The notes beneath the pieces were generated by a model. That model had not been told where the DNA came from. It saw nothing but the letters and a program-made list of their open reading frames with translations, and made no database searches. A program made the position numbers and the translations under genes. A stretch of 11,963 nt of DNA from PVC group bacterium (GTDB taxonomy: Bacteria > Verrucomicrobiota > Kiritimatiellia > CAIKKV01 > PXCX01): NCBI GenBank assembly GCA_003565195.1, contig PXCX01000296.1, forward strand, positions 1 to 11,963, written 5' to 3'. This document shows positions 1 to 7,119 of the stretch, piece after piece. The first letter of the stretch is position 1, and each line of letters begins with the position of its first letter.

Positions 1-1013
1 ATCACCTCGCCGGGCTTGGTCAGGACATCCCAAATGGCGGGGTCGCTCTCGGCGCTGACATTCTGGATAATGCCGAAAATTCCGGCTTCGGCGTTGACCG
101 CCATCAGTTTCCCGTCAACCGCGCGGAAGTAGGCGATATCGTCGGCCATGATGGTTTCGCCCGGCAGCATTGCGGTCGAGGTTTTGCCGCAGGCGCTGGG
201 GAAGGCGCCGGCCATGTACGTCGTGCGTCCGCCGGGACCCTTGACGCCCGAAATGAACATGTGTTCCGCCAGCCAGCCTTCGCGATCGGCCTTTCGAATC
301 GTCAATCTCAACGCCAGTTTCTTGAGTCCAACCGTATTCCCCGCGTACTGGGTGTTGACACTGTACACAGTATCCTGGGTATGATCGATGTAGATCCGCT
401 TATTCTCCACATCAACGCTGGTCATGCGTTCGTCAACCTGACCGCTCGAATGCATGGTCGCGAAAAACTCGGCCTTTTCGCCCAGACGCTTGAATTCCTC
501 GTAGCCCACGTTGTAGAGCAGGTTAAGCGCATGCGACACGTAGTACGAATCGGTGCACTCGACGCAGGGAATGTTGAACGAAGATTTTTTGGGACCCAGC
601 GTCATAAACCGGACAATCATGGTCCGTCCCTTCATCGAGCCTTTCAGCAGGCCGCGGATTTCCGCCAAGCCTTCCTCGCGCTCGCACTGCATCAGAGCTT
701 GGCTGAGTTTCTCGCCTTTGGGAACGAGGTACTTGGTAACTTCCCGGTCACGCCCCTGGTCTTCCGGGCCGTCAAAATGTATCGTATGCCCCGGAATTTT
801 GAGTTCGGACTCTTCCTTGAGTTTTATCGCCATCTTGCGGGTATGCTCAACATCTTCGTCGGAATCCGAGCTGACCCAGACATTGTCCGGCTCACATACC
901 TGGATGGCATCGGTGACAAACGCATGCAGTTTGTCGTTTTGAATGGCGGCGAGTTTGGCAAAACTGGCCTCATCCAGTTTTTCTTTCAGTAAGTTCATGT
1001 CGGGTTGTGCCAT
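1..1013 (-). CDS. pckG: Phosphoenolpyruvate carboxykinase (GTP), N-terminal part, cut by window edge
   Basis: Read on the minus strand from the ATG at 1013, the frame stays open to base 1 (337 complete codons). The GTP family is usually about 600 residues, so slightly more than half is present. The enzyme interconverts oxaloacetate and PEP using GTP/GDP in the cytosol, linking the TCA cycle with gluconeogenesis. Visible family signatures are GRTMIVRFMTLGP (129-141), the TDSYYV segment (154-159), GNTVGLKK with the paired lysines at 231-232, LAEHM (248-252; His251 as manganese-ligand position), the P-loop FPSACGKTS (271-279) with the reactive Cys275, and the acidic DDIAY motif (291-295). These separate it from the ATP-type enzyme. 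The start is supported by AAGGAG 10 bases upstream and by MAQPDMNLL running into a normal family N-terminus. It is transcribed divergently from proS. The sequence style (QYAGN, STAML) is that of a bacterial subgroup I associate with PVC-type genomes; this last point is inference. Confidence 0.95.
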   Translation of the reverse strand, partial: MAQPDMNLLKEKLDEASFAKLAAIQNDKLHAFVTDAIQVCEPDNVWVSSDSDEDVEHTRKMAIKLKEESELKIPGHTIHFDGPEDQGRDREVTKYLVPKGEKLSQALMQCEREEGLAEIRGLLKGSMKGRTMIVRFMTLGPKKSSFNIPCVECTDSYYVSHALNLLYNVGYEEFKRLGEKAEFFATMHSSGQVDERMTSVDVENKRIYIDHTQDTVYSVNTQYAGNTVGLKKLALRLTIRKADREGWLAEHMFISGVKGPGGRTTYMAGAFPSACGKTSTAMLPGETIMADDIAYFRAVDGKLMAVNAEAGIFGIIQNVSAESDPAIWDVLTKPGEV

Positions 1014-1022
1014 CGTTTTTTT

Positions 1023-1028
1023 CTCCTT
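1023..1028 (-). promoter_or_regulatory. Ribosome binding site of pckG
   Basis: On the minus strand this reads AAGGAG, nine bases before the ATG at 1013, inside an A-rich leader. It is a strong Shine-Dalgarno match and fixes the start of pckG. Confidence 0.8.
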
Positions 1029-1078
1029 TTTTGAATATGGCGTTGCGTTGTTGACTGAACCGCGCGAAATCCGGACAC

Positions 1079-1107
1079 TTTTTAATCGATATGCGTCGAT
1101 TTGTCAA
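1079..1107 (-). promoter_or_regulatory. Candidate sigma70-type promoter for pckG
   Basis: On the minus strand there is a perfect TTGACA (1107-1102), a 17-base spacer, then TAAAAA (1084-1079; four of six match to TATAAT). The spacing is ideal and the position gives a leader of about 60 bases before the pckG start. An inverted repeat sits in the spacer. Recognised by pattern only; no transcription data. Confidence 0.5.
1084..1101. promoter_or_regulatory. Inverted repeat, candidate operator in the pckG promoter
   Basis: AATCGA (1084-1089) and TCGATT (1096-1101) are exact inverted copies separated by six bases. The palindrome lies between the -35 and -10 elements proposed for pckG, where a bound repressor would block RNA polymerase. 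Another AATCG occurs at 1106-1110. The regulator is unknown, and a short AT-rich palindrome can arise by chance. Confidence 0.3.
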
Positions 1108-1134
1108 TCGCAAAAAAAAATGAAAGATCAGGAA

Positions 1135-1163
1135 TTGACGATTTGCGTGTTCTGTGTCATAGT
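1135..1163 (+). promoter_or_regulatory. Candidate sigma70-type promoter for the proS operon
   Basis: TTGACG (1135-1140) and CATAGT (1158-1163; four of six) are separated by exactly 17 bases and lie about 30 bases before the proS ATG. This implies a short 5' leader, too short for a T-box or similar riboswitch. It points away from the pckG promoter and does not overlap it. Confidence 0.45.
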
Positions 1164-1195
1164 TTAGGTTTTTGAGATTGCGAGTTCAGATTGTT

Positions 1196-2905
1196 ATGCA
1201 CTTATCCAAGACCTTTATCCCGACGTTACGCGAAACGCCACAGGATGCCGAAATCGCCAGTCATCGTTTAATGTTGCGGGCGGGCATGATCCGCCGTGTC
1301 AGTGGCGGTATTTTCACATTTTTACCGTTGGGCTTGCGCGCCTTACGCCAAGTCGAACGGATTGTGCGGGAAGAAATTGATCGTGCCGGTGCCATCGAGG
1401 TTTTGATGCCGGGATTGCAACCGCGTGAAATATGGGAACAATCCGGACGTTACGATCTGATGCGCGACGTGATGTTCAGGATTCATGATCGCCAGGGCCA
1501 TGATCTGGCGCTGGGTCCGACCCATGAAGAGGTCATTACCGGCTTGGTTGCTCATGAAATTAGTTCCTACCGTCAGTTGCCATGCACGTTTTACCAGGTA
1601 CAAACCAAGTATCGCGACGAAATCCGGCCGCGTTTCGGGTTGATGCGTGCGCGCGAATTCGTCATGAAAGATGCCTACAGTTTCGATGCCAGTTGGGACG
1701 CGGCCGACGGCAGTTACCAAGCAATGTACGATGCCTACGAACGGATATTTGCGCGTTGCGGCCTGAATGTTAAAGTGGTCGAAGCCGACTCGGGCGCCAT
1801 GGGCGGTCAATGGTCGCATGAATTCATGGTGCTGGCGGATAGCGGCGAGGACGGTTTAGTTGAGTGCAATGGTTGCACTTACGCGGCGAACCTGGAAAAG
1901 GCGGAGCGGGCGCGTGGCGCGCCGCCGGAGAACAGCGCGGACAACGGTTGTCCCTCCCCTGAAAAGGTTGTCACCCCGGAAACGACCACGATCGAGGCGG
2001 TTTCCGCGCTGCTTGATATTCCGGCGCAGCGCTTGATCAAGACCCTGATATATACGGCCGACATCCAGCCGGTCGCGGTTCTGACAAGCGGTGATCGCGA
2101 GATCAACGAGCTAAAACTGGCACGCGCCCTGGGTTGCCGCGAACTGACGGCTGCCGATGCAGCGACGGTTGAGCGTGTAACCGGCGCCCCGGTAGGTTAT
2201 GCCGGTCCGATCGGTTTATCGATACCGATTCATGCGGATCTTGAGTTACGGGGCGCCAGTGACTATGTATGCGGTGCCAATCAAGCTGATACGCACACGC
2301 TGCATGTCGACATCGAACGTGATGTAACGGTCACGGGATATGCCGATCTGACCAATGCCCGCGGCGGCGATGGTTGTCCGCAATGCGACGATGGCGTGTT
2401 GCAAGCCAAACGCGGAATTGAAGTTGGTCATGTCTTCAAGCTGGGCACCAAATATTCGGAAGCGTTCGATGCCCGATACCTGACGGCCGAAGGCGAGCAG
2501 AAACCGCTGGTGATGGGGTGTTACGGAATTGGCGTTACGCGCACCCTGCAAGCGGTAATTGAACAGCATCACGATGCCAACGGTATATGCTGGCCGTCAT
2601 CGGTTGCGCCATACAAGGTGGTTTTACTGCCGCTCAATTTGTCGCACGATGCAACGCGCGAAACCACGGAACGGTTGAGCGCCGAACTGACGGCCGCCGG
2701 CTGGGAACCTTTGATTGACGATCGGGACGAACGGCCGGGCGTAAAGTTCAAGGATGCCGATCTGATAGGTTATCCGGTACGCGTCGTGATCAGCGAACGC
2801 TCGCTTGCGGCCGGCGGCGTTGAAATCAAGGCTCGCGCCGCGGACAAACCGCAAACCTTACCCTTGGCCGAGGCGATGTCTCAAATCGGGGAATTTTTGT
2901 CATGA
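1196..2905 (+). CDS. proS: Prolyl-tRNA synthetase, bacterial type with editing domain
   Basis: Attaches proline to tRNA(Pro) in the cytosol; class II aminoacyl-tRNA synthetase of 569 residues, the usual size for the bacterial form. Motif 1 region is LMLRAGMIRRVSGGIFTFLPLG (about 25-46), GPTHEE is at 107-112, motif 2 spans TKYRDEIRPRFGLMRAREF (about 137-155), and motif 3 is MGCYGIGVTR (440-449). Between motifs 2 and 3 lies the INS/YbaK-like editing insertion (about 222-380), with KTLIY holding the lysine (282) needed for hydrolysing Ala-tRNA(Pro). Two Cys pairs (ECNGC, CPQC) flank the insertion. The anticodon-binding domain fills about 472-569. I chose ATG 1196 because MHLSKTFIPTLRETP aligns with the family N-terminus; an in-frame TTG at 1172 would add eight atypical residues. 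No strong ribosome site precedes either. First gene of a coupled chain; its TGA overlaps the next ATG. Confidence 0.97.
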   Translation: MHLSKTFIPTLRETPQDAEIASHRLMLRAGMIRRVSGGIFTFLPLGLRALRQVERIVREEIDRAGAIEVLMPGLQPREIWEQSGRYDLMRDVMFRIHDRQGHDLALGPTHEEVITGLVAHEISSYRQLPCTFYQVQTKYRDEIRPRFGLMRAREFVMKDAYSFDASWDAADGSYQAMYDAYERIFARCGLNVKVVEADSGAMGGQWSHEFMVLADSGEDGLVECNGCTYAANLEKAERARGAPPENSADNGCPSPEKVVTPETTTIEAVSALLDIPAQRLIKTLIYTADIQPVAVLTSGDREINELKLARALGCRELTAADAATVERVTGAPVGYAGPIGLSIPIHADLELRGASDYVCGANQADTHTLHVDIERDVTVTGYADLTNARGGDGCPQCDDGVLQAKRGIEVGHVFKLGTKYSEAFDARYLTAEGEQKPLVMGCYGIGVTRTLQAVIEQHHDANGICWPSSVAPYKVVLLPLNLSHDATRETTERLSAELTAAGWEPLIDDRDERPGVKFKDADLIGYPVRVVISERSLAAGGVEIKARAADKPQTLPLAEAMSQIGEFLS

Positions 2906-3993
2906 TTATCGTTCTTAAATCCGGCGCCAGCGAGGCTGACATCCAAGGTGTGGCCGACGAGGTACGCCAATGCGGCTACGAGCCGCACATTATCACCGGC
3001 GTGGCGCGCACAGTAGTGGCTGCGGTAGGCGACGAGACAACCCAGAAAACGCTTGAAACGCTGGCATCGTTACCTGTGGTGGAAAACGTTTTACCTATCC
3101 AGAAACGGTATAAACTGGTAAGTCGCGAGGCGCAAACCGAAACGACGCGCGTTCAGGCCGGTCCGTGTTGTTTCGGCAACCGCGATTTTCATGTCATTGC
3201 GGGACCCTGTTCCGTGGAAAACCTGGAACAGATGCTGACCGTTGCCGACGCCGCGAAGGCGGCAGGCGCCACGTTGTTACGCGGCGGCGCCTACAAGCCA
3301 AGGACATCACCCTACGATTTCCAGGGTTTGGGGGAGGAAGGTCTGGAGATCCTGCAAACCGTCAAACAACGGACCGGACTGCCAATCGTTACGGAAGTCG
3401 TCAGTGAAGCCGATGTGGATCCGATGCGTAAAATCGTTGATGTTTTTCAGGTCGGAGCGCGTAACATGATGAATTATTCGCTACTGGGAGCGGTGGCCCG
3501 AACCGGCCTGCCGGTTTTACTCAAGCGCGGACTCGCAGCCACGATTGAAGAATGGTTTCTGGCCGCCGAATACCTTGCCAAGCAAGGAAACTCCCAGATT
3601 ATTCTGTGCGAGCGAGGCATCCGCACCTTCGAGCGCGCCACCCGCAATACACTCGATATCAGCGCAATTGCGATCGCCAAACAAGAATGTAACCTGCCGG
3701 TTATTGCCGATCCCAGCCATGCTGCCGGCCGCATCGACATCATCAATGGGTTGTCGCGTGCCGCCATCGCGGCCGGTGCCGACGGTTTAATGATCGAGGT
3801 GCATCCCCACCCCGAAAAAGCCAGCAGTGACGGTTCGCAATCACTGAATCAGGATCAGTTCTCGCGTTTAATGCAGGACATTCATCCGATTCTGACGGCT
3901 TGCGGCCGCCGTTTGCCCGAACCGGCCGGCGGCAGCACCGAAACCGACACCCCCACTCACAACCTGCTAAACCGCAAGGAGAGTCAAGCATGA
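2902..3993 (+). CDS. aroF: 3-deoxy-D-arabino-heptulosonate-7-phosphate (DAHP) synthase, type I-beta with N-terminal regulatory domain
   Basis: Condenses PEP with erythrose 4-phosphate, the committed first step of the shikimate pathway. The 363-residue protein has a ferredoxin-like domain at about 1-70 (MIIVLKSGAS, VVENVLPIQKRYKLV). In the Thermotoga-type enzymes this domain mediates feedback inhibition by aromatic amino acids. The barrel starts at FHVIAGPCSVEN. Metal ligands expected for the family are present: Cys103 (GPCS), His273 (DPSHAAGR), Glu299 (IEVHPHPE) and Asp310 (SDGSQ). LRGGAYKPRTSPYDFQG (126-142) is the phosphate-binding KPRTS segment. A polar tail of about 25 residues follows the barrel. 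ATG 2902 overlaps the proS stop in ATGA, with GGGGA at 2888-2892 as ribosome site. The family name aroF is used loosely in databases (also aroG or aroA for this subtype); the function itself is secure. Confidence 0.95.
   Translation: MIIVLKSGASEADIQGVADEVRQCGYEPHIITGVARTVVAAVGDETTQKTLETLASLPVVENVLPIQKRYKLVSREAQTETTRVQAGPCCFGNRDFHVIAGPCSVENLEQMLTVADAAKAAGATLLRGGAYKPRTSPYDFQGLGEEGLEILQTVKQRTGLPIVTEVVSEADVDPMRKIVDVFQVGARNMMNYSLLGAVARTGLPVLLKRGLAATIEEWFLAAEYLAKQGNSQIILCERGIRTFERATRNTLDISAIAIAKQECNLPVIADPSHAAGRIDIINGLSRAAIAAGADGLMIEVHPHPEKASSDGSQSLNQDQFSRLMQDIHPILTACGRRLPEPAGGSTETDTPTHNLLNRKESQA
3976..3983 (+). promoter_or_regulatory. Ribosome binding site of the HU/IHF-like gene
   Basis: AAGGAGAG ends six bases before the ATG at 3990, inside the last codons of the DAHP synthase gene. 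It is the strongest ribosome site of the plus-strand chain. It fixes the start at 3990 rather than at an upstream in-frame ATG at 3900. Confidence 0.75.
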
Positions 3994-4280
3994 TCAAAAA
4001 GGAATTGATAAATCAAATTGCCGAGGAAACCGGCTTTCTGCCGATCGACGTTCGCGCGGTCGTCCAGCTAGCTCTTGACAAAATTGTCGAGGCGATTGCC
4101 AACGGCGAACGGATTGAATTCCGCGACTTTGGTGTCTTTGAAACCGTGCAACGCCGGCCGCGTATCGGTCGTAACCCCAATAACCCGCGGCAGATCTACC
4201 ATGTTCCCGCACACCATGTTGTACGTTTCAAGCCGGGCAAAATCATGAAACAAAAGGTTGCTGCCGCCCGTAACGCATGA
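3990..4280 (+). CDS. HU/IHF-family DNA-binding protein
   Basis: A 96-residue protein, typical for HU/IHF subunits (90-100 residues), that would bind and bend DNA in the nucleoid as a dimer. The N-terminal helices are MIKKELINQIAEETG and the following DVRAVVQLALDKIVEAI. The core strand is ERIEFRDFGVFE (40-51), matching the conserved GxFxxxxR region. The flexible beta arm carries GRNPNNP (60-66); its proline is the residue that intercalates between base pairs in the family. It ends in VVRFKPGKIMKQKV. I cannot decide between HU and an IHF subunit from sequence alone, so no symbol is given. It overlaps the DAHP synthase stop and the hisS start by ATGA at both ends, so it is probably co-translated with amino-acid and tRNA-charging genes. 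It starts at the ATG after AAGGAGAG. Confidence 0.9.
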   Translation: MIKKELINQIAEETGFLPIDVRAVVQLALDKIVEAIANGERIEFRDFGVFETVQRRPRIGRNPNNPRQIYHVPAHHVVRFKPGKIMKQKVAAARNA

Positions 4281-5566
4281 AGGCCAGCGCTTCCGTTGAT
4301 ATCATGCCGCCACGCGGGATGCGCGACTTTTACCCGCATCAAACGGGGTTGCGCGAAATACTGTTCGACACCTGGTCGAAAGCCGCTCAGCGCCATGGTT
4401 TTGTGCAGTACGATGCCTGCATTGTCGAAAATCTGGCGTTACTGAAACGCAAGGCGGGTGAAGAGATTGTTGATCAGATCTATGCGTTTAACGACAAAAG
4501 CGGTCGTAAACTGGCGTTGCGCCCGGAGATCACGCCATCGCTTGCGCGGATGGTGGCCGCTCGCTGGCATGCGCTATCGTTCCCTTTAAAATGGTTTGCG
4601 ATCGGACAATGTTTCCGTTACGAACGCATGTCACGCGGCCGCAAACGGGAACATTACCAGTGGAACCTGGATGTTATCGGCGCGCCCGGTCCCGCACCGG
4701 AAGTGGAATTACTGACCACTGCCCTCAGCGCAATCGCCGATCTCGGGCTGGATTCGGCGATCCGGGTTCATATCAGCAATCGTGCCCTGCTTGCCGATTT
4801 ACTGTCACACCAGGGAATTTCGGCCGACCGGCACGCCGATCTTTTTTTGGTTCTCGATAAACGCGGCAAACTATCCGATGCTGCCACGAGCGAAATGCTC
4901 GGCAAGAACGGATTTACGGCGGAAACCACCGCAAAGATTTTCGAATTATTCCGGCTTGACAGTCTTGATGCGGTACGCCGGCATCTGGGAAAGACCACTC
5001 CGGCGCTTGAACATACCGCCGCGATTTTCGAGGGTGTAAGCGCCTACGGCTGGGGGGATCGGATTGTCTTTGATCTTTCCGTCGTGCGCGGCTTGAATTA
5101 TTACACCGGCACCGTGTTTGAGGCGTTTGACGTCGATCGCCGTTTCCGGGCCGTTTTCGGAGGCGGCCGTTACGATCATTTACTGGAACAGATCGGCGGT
5201 CGTCCGATACCGGCCGTTGGGCTTGGTTTCGGGGATGTGGTGGTCATGGAAATCATGAATGAACGGGGCTGCACACCATCGGTACCGGCGGCGGCAGACA
5301 CCGTGATCGGTTACATGGAGCCGTCCCAGTTTTTGACTGGCTTGCGGGTTGCCCGCGCGTTACGATGCCGGCACGAACGGGTGGATCTGGCCATGGTTCC
5401 GGAAAAAGCACGCGCATTTTTCGGTCGCGCCAGCCATGCCGGCGCCCGCTACGCAATCTATATCGGACCCGACGACGTAGAAAAAGGTTGCCTTCGTCGC
5501 AAGGATTTGGAACAGCGGACGGAGGCAACGCTCTGCTTGCGCGATTTTATCGGAGACGCATCATGA
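4277..5566 (+). CDS. hisS: Histidyl-tRNA synthetase
   Basis: Charges tRNA(His) in the cytosol; class II synthetase of 429 residues, normal length. Seen: PPRGMRDFYP (11-20), LRPEITPSLARMV (81-93), motif 2 from GQCFRYERMSRGRKREHYQW (110-129) into NLDVIG, and the histidine-specific loop RGLNYYTGTVFEAF (271-284) followed by GGGRYD (295-300). Arg271 is the position of the catalytic arginine of true HisRS, which argues against the HisZ paralogue that regulates histidine synthesis and lacks it. Motif 3 reads PAVGLGFGDVVVMEI (312-326) rather than the common GLERL ending. The C-terminal anticodon domain (about 340-429) is recognisable (VPEKARAFFGRASHAGARYAIYIG, then VEKGCLRRKDLE). ATG 4277 overlaps the HU stop by ATGA. 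No good ribosome site is visible, so it probably depends on re-initiation after the HU gene. Confidence 0.93.
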   Translation: MKASASVDIMPPRGMRDFYPHQTGLREILFDTWSKAAQRHGFVQYDACIVENLALLKRKAGEEIVDQIYAFNDKSGRKLALRPEITPSLARMVAARWHALSFPLKWFAIGQCFRYERMSRGRKREHYQWNLDVIGAPGPAPEVELLTTALSAIADLGLDSAIRVHISNRALLADLLSHQGISADRHADLFLVLDKRGKLSDAATSEMLGKNGFTAETTAKIFELFRLDSLDAVRRHLGKTTPALEHTAAIFEGVSAYGWGDRIVFDLSVVRGLNYYTGTVFEAFDVDRRFRAVFGGGRYDHLLEQIGGRPIPAVGLGFGDVVVMEIMNERGCTPSVPAAADTVIGYMEPSQFLTGLRVARALRCRHERVDLAMVPEKARAFFGRASHAGARYAIYIGPDDVEKGCLRRKDLEQRTEATLCLRDFIGDAS

Positions 5567-6180
5567 AACCACGTTCTCTTACCGTCGGCGCTTTTCAATC
5601 CGAATGCTATCTGCTTAACGTGCCCGGTGTTTTGATCATTGATCCGGGCGACGAGGCGCCGGCGATCGCAGCAGCCTTAACCGAATTCGATACACCGGTT
5701 GAAGCCTATCTATTGACCCATGGCCATGCCGATCATATTTGCGCGTTGGCAACATTGGTAGCGCAACATCCGGCGCCGGTGTATCTTCACGAAGCGGACG
5801 CTGCCTGGGCATTCAGCGAGGCCAACCAAATGCCGCCGTTTTATACCCCGACCCTATCCGTACCGCAAGACCTGATGAGTCTATGCGACGGACAGAGGCT
5901 GCGTTTCGGCGACCATACGGTTCAGGCAATCGGCACACCGGGACACACTCCCGGATCGGTTTGCTATCATGTTGAGGGAGAAAAAATCTTATTCAGCGGC
6001 GACACCTTATTCAGCGGTTCGATCGGACGCACCGATCTAGCAGGCGGTGATACGATCCGGATGCAATCTTCATTACAAAAGCTGGCGGCGATGGCGCCCG
6101 AGACTGTGGTTTATCCTGGTCACGGTCCGGCCACGTCCATCGCGCGGGAATTGCGTATTAATCCGTTTATGAGGAGTTGA
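5563..6180 (+). CDS. Metallo-beta-lactamase-fold hydrolase, YcbL/glyoxalase II-like
   Basis: A 205-residue cytosolic hydrolase with no signal peptide. The full dinuclear metal set of the glyoxalase II branch is present: THGHADH (His53, His55, Asp57, His58), GTPGHTPGS (His128), SGDTLF (Asp147) and YPGHGP (His187). The segment SGDTLFSGSIGRTDLAGGD is characteristic of the short YcbL-like type, which lacks the C-terminal substrate domain of classical GloB. A thioester such as S-lactoylglutathione is the family-level substrate expectation, but the real substrate is not shown by sequence. The start at ATG 5563 overlaps the hisS TGA by ATGA and has GGAG at 5552-5555; longer readings into hisS are not credible. 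It is the last gene of the coupled chain. Confidence 0.9.
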   Translation: MKPRSLTVGAFQSECYLLNVPGVLIIDPGDEAPAIAAALTEFDTPVEAYLLTHGHADHICALATLVAQHPAPVYLHEADAAWAFSEANQMPPFYTPTLSVPQDLMSLCDGQRLRFGDHTVQAIGTPGHTPGSVCYHVEGEKILFSGDTLFSGSIGRTDLAGGDTIRMQSSLQKLAAMAPETVVYPGHGPATSIARELRINPFMRS

Positions 6181-6239
6181 ACCGCTTGCGCGGGTCGGAT
6201 ATCGGGTGGCGGGTGTTAAGGCCTTATTGAGGATCGACA
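6181..6239 (+). other. Short gap before cdsA
   Basis: The gap of 59 bases after the hydrolase stop holds GAGGA (6229-6233), the ribosome site of cdsA. No convincing promoter or terminator is visible, so cdsA is probably read through from the upstream chain. Confidence 0.5.
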
Positions 6240-7106
6240 ATGTTACGTCAACGAATCATCAGTGCCATCGGCATGTTGCTGGCGTTATTCGCTGCGGCGT
6301 TTCTTCTGCCGCCGATCGGAATCATGTTGCTGATCATGGTTCTGGGCGTACTGGGACTGATCGAATATGATCGTCTGCTACGGCATGCCGGCGTCGCGGT
6401 ATTTACGAAGGTCATGCTTTTCGGGGGCATACTTTTAACCGGTGCTGCCTATTTGGATTCAGGCGGCATCGGCAATTATACGTTCCCCTGGGAAATCACG
6501 GCGCTTGGGCTCTGCCTGATACTGATCATGATGCAGGCGCTGCGACAGACACCTGACATTAAGACCTTGGTCGCCACCGGCGCCACCGTGCTGGGCCTTT
6601 TGTATTTACCGGTCATGCTTAATTTTTATATGCGTCTCGCGCTGATTGATGGGTTGCCGGCCGGCGATTCGATCGTTTACCGGCGGGTTCTCGCGTTGTT
6701 GCCGATCGTGACCGTCAAGGTATCCGACATGGGCGCTTTTTTTGCGGGCCAGCGGTTCGGGCGCCGCAAGCTTTGTTACCGGCTTTCACCTGGAAAAACC
6801 TGGGCCGGATTGGTCGGCGGAATTATCGTGGCTGTCCTGGTTTGCTTGTTTTTTGCCACCCTCATCAGCGTGCCGCAAGCTGTTTCGCCAAGTTTTTGGC
6901 AGCCGCTACCGCTGGCGTTTTGCGGCATTTTGCTGGCCATCGTGGGCGTGGCCGGTGATTTATCTGAATCATTTTTGAAGCGGAGCACAGGCGTCAAGGA
7001 CTCCAGCGGTGTATTGCCCGGCGTGGGTGGTGTGCTGGATGTTCTGGACAGTTTATTGTTCTGTGCACCGGTTTTTTACGTTATCATTCGGATTGCGGGA
7101 ATTTAG
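6240..7106 (+). CDS. cdsA: Phosphatidate cytidylyltransferase
   Basis: Makes CDP-diacylglycerol from phosphatidate and CTP in the inner membrane, the branch point for bacterial phospholipids. The 288-residue protein is highly hydrophobic with roughly seven to eight membrane segments. Family marks in order: VSDMGAFFAGQRFG (161-174), LSPGKTWAG (182-190), AGDLSESFLKRSTGVKD (238-254) and PGVGGVLDVLDSLLF (260-274). The signature is kept (S-x-x-K-R-x4-K-D then GG-x-x-D-x-x-D), but the usual His before GG and the Arg before the last Asp are both Val here. ATG 6240 follows GAGGA at the right distance. No uppS gene precedes it, although uppS-cdsA is a common pairing elsewhere. It is followed 13 bases later by a sulfatase. 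Confidence 0.93.
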   Translation: MLRQRIISAIGMLLALFAAAFLLPPIGIMLLIMVLGVLGLIEYDRLLRHAGVAVFTKVMLFGGILLTGAAYLDSGGIGNYTFPWEITALGLCLILIMMQALRQTPDIKTLVATGATVLGLLYLPVMLNFYMRLALIDGLPAGDSIVYRRVLALLPIVTVKVSDMGAFFAGQRFGRRKLCYRLSPGKTWAGLVGGIIVAVLVCLFFATLISVPQAVSPSFWQPLPLAFCGILLAIVGVAGDLSESFLKRSTGVKDSSGVLPGVGGVLDVLDSLLFCAPVFYVIIRIAGI

Positions 7107-7119
7107 CGCAGGATTGATC

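Noticed and set aside
261..992. Long plus-strand open frame of 243 codons
   Set aside because: It is the antisense shadow of pckG, whose minus-strand frame carries the full set of GTP-PEPCK motifs; the plus-strand product has no recognisable domain.
1111..1120. Run of nine A residues between the divergent genes, considered as a terminator tail
   Set aside because: No stable GC-rich hairpin precedes it on either strand; it is more likely an AT-rich upstream element near the proS promoter.
1172..1195. Longer proS start at TTG 1172
   Set aside because: It adds eight residues not typical of the family, and the ATG at 1196 aligns with the usual N-terminus. It cannot be fully excluded, since neither start has a clear ribosome site.
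1343..1819. Minus-strand open frame of 158 codons inside proS
   Set aside because: Antisense shadow of the motif-rich prolyl-tRNA synthetase frame.
4277..5566. HisZ (regulatory paralogue) instead of HisS
   Set aside because: The histidine-specific loop with Arg271 and YYTGTVFE, the GGGRYD motif and a C-terminal anticodon domain are all present; no histidine-biosynthesis gene is adjacent.
6218..6225. AAGGCCTT palindrome before cdsA
   Set aside because: Eight bases is short enough for chance, and it has no promoter around it.
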